Of a stretch of 8,094 nt of DNA, positions 5,268 through 8,094 are shown piece after piece. Origin of the DNA: Syntrophomonadaceae bacterium (GTDB lineage: Bacteria > Bacillota > Dethiobacteria > PWVN01). Made by a program: the position numbers and the translations under genes. Under the pieces are notes generated by a model. That model was not told the origin of the DNA. It was given only the letters and a program-made list of their open reading frames with translations, and did not search any database. The DNA is taken from contig PWVN01000095.1 of the NCBI GenBank assembly GCA_003561835.1, positions 1 through 8,094 on the forward strand, given 5' to 3'. Each line of letters begins with the position of its first letter. Position 1 is the stretch's first letter.

Positions 5268-6425
5268 TTGCATATTCTCGCAGCGCCCGACTCATTCAAA
5301 GGGAGCCTTTCCGCCTCCCGGGTGGCCAGGGCCATGGAAAAGGGGGTTTTGCGGGTCCTGCCTTCCGCCCGGGTAACCCGGGTGCCCCTGTCCGACGGGG
5401 GGGAGGGCCTGGTGGACTCCCTGGTGGGGGCCACCGGGGGCACAATCCTGAAAAGGAAGGTAACCGGGCCTTTGGGGGCGCCGGTGGAAGCCTTCTTCGG
5501 AATCATGGGGGACTCCCGGACGGCGGTCATCGAGATGGCGGCCGCATCGGGCTTGCCCCTGGTGCCCGAGGGGCAGAAAAACCCCAGGGTTACCACCACC
5601 TACGGCACGGGGGAGCTCATCCGGGCGGCCCTGGATGCCGGCTGCCGTAGGCTCCTCATCGGCATCGGCGGGAGCGCCACCAACGACGGCGGGGCCGGGA
5701 TGGCCCGGGCCCTGGGGGCGAGCTTCACCGATGCCCGGGGCCGGGAACTTCCCTGCGGGGGCGGAGCCCTGTCCCGCCTCGCCAAAATCGATACCGGGGG
5801 GCTGGACCCCCGCCTTAAGGACGCCGAAGTGCTGGTGGCCTGTGACGTGGATAACCCCTTGACGGGGCCCCGGGGCGCTTCCCATATCTATGGCCCCCAG
5901 AAGGGGGCCACGGCGGCGATGGCCGGGGAACTGGACGGAGCCCTCAAGCATTACGGCAGCCTCATCCGGCAGACCCTGGGCATCGAGGTGGAGGGCCGGC
6001 TCGGAGCCGGCGCCGCCGGGGGCCTGGGGGCGGGCCTCATGGCCTTCCTGGGGGGGGAACTGACGCCGGGGATCGAGCTGGTCATGGACGCCGTGGGTTT
6101 TGCCCGCCACCTGGAAGGCTGCGACCTGGTCCTGACGGGAGAAGGGAAGCTGGATGCCCAGTCCGCCTTCGGTAAGGTCCCCCTGGGGGTGGCGCGGCAG
6201 GCCAGTAAAAAGGGCCTGCCCGTGGTGGCCCTGGCGGGGAGCGTGGAGGGGGGCAGGGAGACGGAGGCCCTCTACCGGGAGGGGCTCACGGCCTGCTTCT
6301 CCATCGTCAGCGGCCCCATGTCCTTGCAGGAAGCCATGGAAAGAACGGCAGGCCTGGTGGAGGAGGCGGCTGCCCAGGTCCTGCGCCTGTGGATCAGAGT
6401 TGGACAGGAGGGATACCGACCTTGA
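5268..6425 (+). CDS. garK: Glycerate 2-kinase (GarK/GlxK family)
   Basis: The 385-residue cytoplasmic kinase phosphorylates glycerate with ATP, in this family normally giving 2-phosphoglycerate for glycolysis. The family motifs appear in order: LAAPDSFKGSLSA (residues 4-16), PLSDGGEG (40-47), GTGELIRAALDAG (113-125), GIGGSATNDGGAGM (132-145), ACDVDNPLTGPRGA (191-204), YGPQKGA (208-214), GAAGGLGAGL (248-257) and LTGEGKLDAQSAFGK (289-303). Length and motif order show an intact gene. The start is a TTG: no ATG or GTG lies in frame between it and an upstream stop at 5217, the N-terminus then matches the family, and GGGGAAGGGG ends 9 nt upstream. It leads a plus-strand operon, and its stop overlaps the next start. 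With the reductase in the divergent operon it could complete tartronate semialdehyde to glycerate to 2-phosphoglycerate. Confidence 0.92.
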   Translation: MHILAAPDSFKGSLSASRVARAMEKGVLRVLPSARVTRVPLSDGGEGLVDSLVGATGGTILKRKVTGPLGAPVEAFFGIMGDSRTAVIEMAAASGLPLVPEGQKNPRVTTTYGTGELIRAALDAGCRRLLIGIGGSATNDGGAGMARALGASFTDARGRELPCGGGALSRLAKIDTGGLDPRLKDAEVLVACDVDNPLTGPRGASHIYGPQKGATAAMAGELDGALKHYGSLIRQTLGIEVEGRLGAGAAGGLGAGLMAFLGGELTPGIELVMDAVGFARHLEGCDLVLTGEGKLDAQSAFGKVPLGVARQASKKGLPVVALAGSVEGGRETEALYREGLTACFSIVSGPMSLQEAMERTAGLVEEAAAQVLRLWIRVGQEGYRP

Positions 6426-7531
6426 AACCCTATCGGGAGATTCCCTACGAGGAAATCCTGGCGGATGGGGGCAGAAAGTACCTGGGGTACTTCTGCTCCT
6501 ACGTGCCCGAGGAAATATTCCATGCCGCCGGCTATACCCCGGTGCGCCTCTTTCCCCGGCCCCGGCCCCTGGGAAGGGCGGACGCCCATTTTCCCGTCAA
6601 CAGCTGTTCCCTGGCCCGTTCCTGCCTGGAACTGGCCCTCTCCAAGACGGGGGAAGCTTTCAGCGCCTATGCCTTCGCCCACACCTGCGACACCATGCAG
6701 TGCCTGGCCGACGTTTTCCGCTGCAGCCTGCCGGAAAAGGCCGTCTTCAACTTCATCGGCCCCGTGAACCGGGAGGCGGCGGGGGCAAAGGAGTTTCTCC
6801 TGCGGCAGCTGGAAGCCCTCCTCCGCCAGGTGGAGGCGGCGGCGGGGGTGAAGATTACCCAGTCCCGCCTTACCAAGAGCATCAAGACCTACAACAAGCT
6901 CCGCCAGCAGCTGGACCAGTTAAACAGGAGAAGGGGGGATATGCCGGCCGGGGAGTTTTTCCGCCTGGTGGAGGCAGCCATGCTCCTGCCGGGGGAGGAG
7001 GCCCTGGAGCTCATCAAGGGCAGCCGGGCCCACCTGGAGGAGGCGGCCCCCCATGCCTTTCAGCCCGCCGGGAAAGAGGCCCCCGGCCTCTACCTCCACG
7101 GCGGTATGCTCTATGACCTTTCCCTGGCCTCCTTCATCGAGGAGAGGGGCGGGCGGGTGGTGGGGGACAACCTGTGCAGCGGCACCCGCTACTTCAGCCG
7201 GCCCATCGTCAAACCTGTAGCAGGCGAAGGGCCCCTGGAAGCCCTGGCGGACCGCTACCTGCAGCGGCTTCCCTGTGCGGCCAAGCACCCCACCCTGGAT
7301 GACAACGAGGGCCACCTGACCCGGGAGGCCGGCGGTCTGGGGGCGGCGGGGGTCGTTTTCCTCCACGACATATTTTGCGATCCCCACAGCTGGGACCTGG
7401 TGGTCCTGCAGAACAGCCTGAAGTCGGCGGGCATCCCCTATATCAGCATCCAGATGGACCATATGGGCCTTACGGAGCAGATCGGCAACCGCCTCCAGGC
7501 TTTCATCGAACGGTTGAAGGGGGATGCCTGA
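6422..7531 (+). CDS. 2-hydroxyacyl-CoA dehydratase / benzoyl-CoA reductase family subunit (HgdB/BcrB-like)
   Basis: The 369-residue protein belongs to the iron-sulfur family that includes HgdAB, FldBC and BcrBC. These enzymes take one electron from an ATP-driven activator and use it for radical dehydration or ring reduction of acyl-CoA thioesters. Family marks are YLGYFCSYVPEEIFHAAG (residues 20-37), CSLARSCLELAL (62-73), HTCDTMQC (87-94), FCDPHSWD (318-325) and a C-terminal TEQIGNRLQAFIERL. Cys25, Cys89 and Cys319 are the likeliest cluster ligands; Cys62, 68 and 94 are further candidates. I chose the TTG at 6422 because AGGAGGG lies 9 nt upstream. It overlaps the garK stop as TTGA, implying translational coupling. 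A GTG at 6389 in the same frame lies inside garK and lacks a site. The substrate is unknown, and no activator gene is in the window. Confidence 0.87.
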   Translation: MKPYREIPYEEILADGGRKYLGYFCSYVPEEIFHAAGYTPVRLFPRPRPLGRADAHFPVNSCSLARSCLELALSKTGEAFSAYAFAHTCDTMQCLADVFRCSLPEKAVFNFIGPVNREAAGAKEFLLRQLEALLRQVEAAAGVKITQSRLTKSIKTYNKLRQQLDQLNRRRGDMPAGEFFRLVEAAMLLPGEEALELIKGSRAHLEEAAPHAFQPAGKEAPGLYLHGGMLYDLSLASFIEERGGRVVGDNLCSGTRYFSRPIVKPVAGEGPLEALADRYLQRLPCAAKHPTLDDNEGHLTREAGGLGAAGVVFLHDIFCDPHSWDLVVLQNSLKSAGIPYISIQMDHMGLTEQIGNRLQAFIERLKGDA

Positions 7532-7532
7532 G

Positions 7533-8094
7533 GTGAAAAAATACCGCAAGCTCAAGTCCAACGCCCTCATGCAGAAGATGATGCAGAAGGACTATTTAAA
7601 ATCCCGGGTCCTGCACCGGCTGGGACCCTCGGCCTGGGTGACCAGCGGTTTCCCCGTGGAGATCCTGCGGGCCATGGGGATCAGCCCCTTTTACCCGGAA
7701 AACTACGGCGCCCTGTGCGCCGCCCGCCGGGTCTCGGGCCACCTCTGTCAGGAGGCGGAAGACCGGGGCTATTCCCGGGAGCTGTGCGCATACGGCCGCA
7801 ACCACCTGGGCTCCCTGTTCAACCCCTCCCGGGCGCCCCTGAAGGGCCTGCCCCGGCCCGACCTGCTCCTGGCCTGCAACAACATCTGCGGCACCGTTCT
7901 CAAATGGTACCAGACCCTCTCCCGGGAACTGCAGGTCCCCCTCTTTTTCCTGGACACCCCCTTCTGCAGCAGCAGAGGCGACGAGGACGGGGCTGTGGAC
8001 TACGTGGAGCGGCAGCTCCATGCCCTGGTGGAGTTCCTGGAGGGCCGGACGGGCAGGAAACTCAAGGAGGACCGGCTCCTGGAAACCCTGGACC
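7533..8094 (+). CDS. 2-hydroxyacyl-CoA dehydratase family, second subunit (partial, runs off the right edge)
   Basis: The first 187 codons of a second, non-identical subunit are present with no stop. Family features are GFPVEILRAMGISPFYPENYGALCAA (near residues 39-64), ELCAYGRNHLG (83-93), ACNNICGTVLKWYQTL (114-129) and VPLFFLDTPFC (135-145). Cys85, Cys115 or Cys119, and later cysteines are candidate cluster ligands. I chose the GTG at 7533 because AAGGGGG ends 9 nt upstream. An in-frame ATG at 7524 directly abuts that purine run with no spacing and would overlap the previous gene by 8 nt. The tight arrangement after the HgdB-like gene indicates a heterodimeric complex made from one transcript. 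An ASKHA-type activator often accompanies such pairs and could lie just downstream. Confidence 0.85.
   Translation, partial: MKKYRKLKSNALMQKMMQKDYLKSRVLHRLGPSAWVTSGFPVEILRAMGISPFYPENYGALCAARRVSGHLCQEAEDRGYSRELCAYGRNHLGSLFNPSRAPLKGLPRPDLLLACNNICGTVLKWYQTLSRELQVPLFFLDTPFCSSRGDEDGAVDYVERQLHALVEFLEGRTGRKLKEDRLLETLD

Noticed and set aside
5292..6110. A 272-codon open frame on the minus strand
   Set aside because: It is antisense to glycerate kinase in GC-rich DNA; the Gly/Pro/Arg-rich product is a composition artefact.
6154..7116. A 320-codon open frame on the plus strand
   Set aside because: It is out of frame across the end of garK and the start of the dehydratase subunit, low in complexity and rich in Pro, Gly and Arg.

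Overview
The window looks like chromosomal DNA of an anaerobic, selenocysteine-decoding Gram-positive bacterium, probably a Clostridia or Peptococcaceae-like Firmicute. The grounds are strong purine-rich Shine-Dalgarno sites (GGAGG, GAGGAGGG), use of TTG and GTG starts, a lipoprotein signal, oxygen-sensitive 2-hydroxyacyl-CoA dehydratase-type subunits, and a UGA codon at the catalytic position of an MsrA. The species cannot be named from this sequence. Base composition is uneven: about 50% GC in a hand-counted line near 3200 and about 70% in one near 4450.

Left part (1-1553). The window opens with the last 17 codons of what looks like glycerol kinase. A GGGACAGG-type inverted repeat follows, then a convergent gene for a small PH-like protein. 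A divergent intergenic region with a perfect 10-bp palindrome leads into the most notable gene. This is a membrane-anchored methionine sulfoxide reductase A (msrA) in which the active-site motif G-C-F-W-G is encoded G-UGA-F-W-G. The frame stays open on both sides of the UGA, all MsrA landmarks follow, and a compact hairpin with a G at the start of its loop lies about 20 nt downstream, as expected of a bacterial SECIS. A conventional ORF caller splits this gene in two.

Middle part (1558-5086, minus strand). Four co-directional genes are probably one operon, read right to left: a UroD/MtaA-like protein, a LarA-type nickel-pincer isomerase homologue, a VOC protein resembling methylmalonyl-CoA epimerase, and a beta-hydroxyacid dehydrogenase of the tartronate-semialdehyde-reductase (GarR) type. 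The operon ends tail to tail with msrA, 4 nt apart, and one hairpin carries both stop codons.

Right part (5268-8094, plus strand). Divergent from that operon, and separated from it by about 180 bp holding back-to-back promoter-like elements, is a second unit: glycerate 2-kinase (garK), then two different subunits of the 2-hydroxyacyl-CoA dehydratase / benzoyl-CoA reductase family, the second running off the window. garK and the first subunit overlap by TTGA. Together the two units look like a 2-hydroxyacid module: GarR-type reduction and GarK phosphorylation would join tartronate semialdehyde and glycerate to glycolysis, with a LarA-type isomerase and a radical-type dehydratase beside them. 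The substrate that unites them cannot be read from the sequence. GC content jumps at about 4200, inside the presumed minus-strand operon, so the module may have been assembled from two sources.
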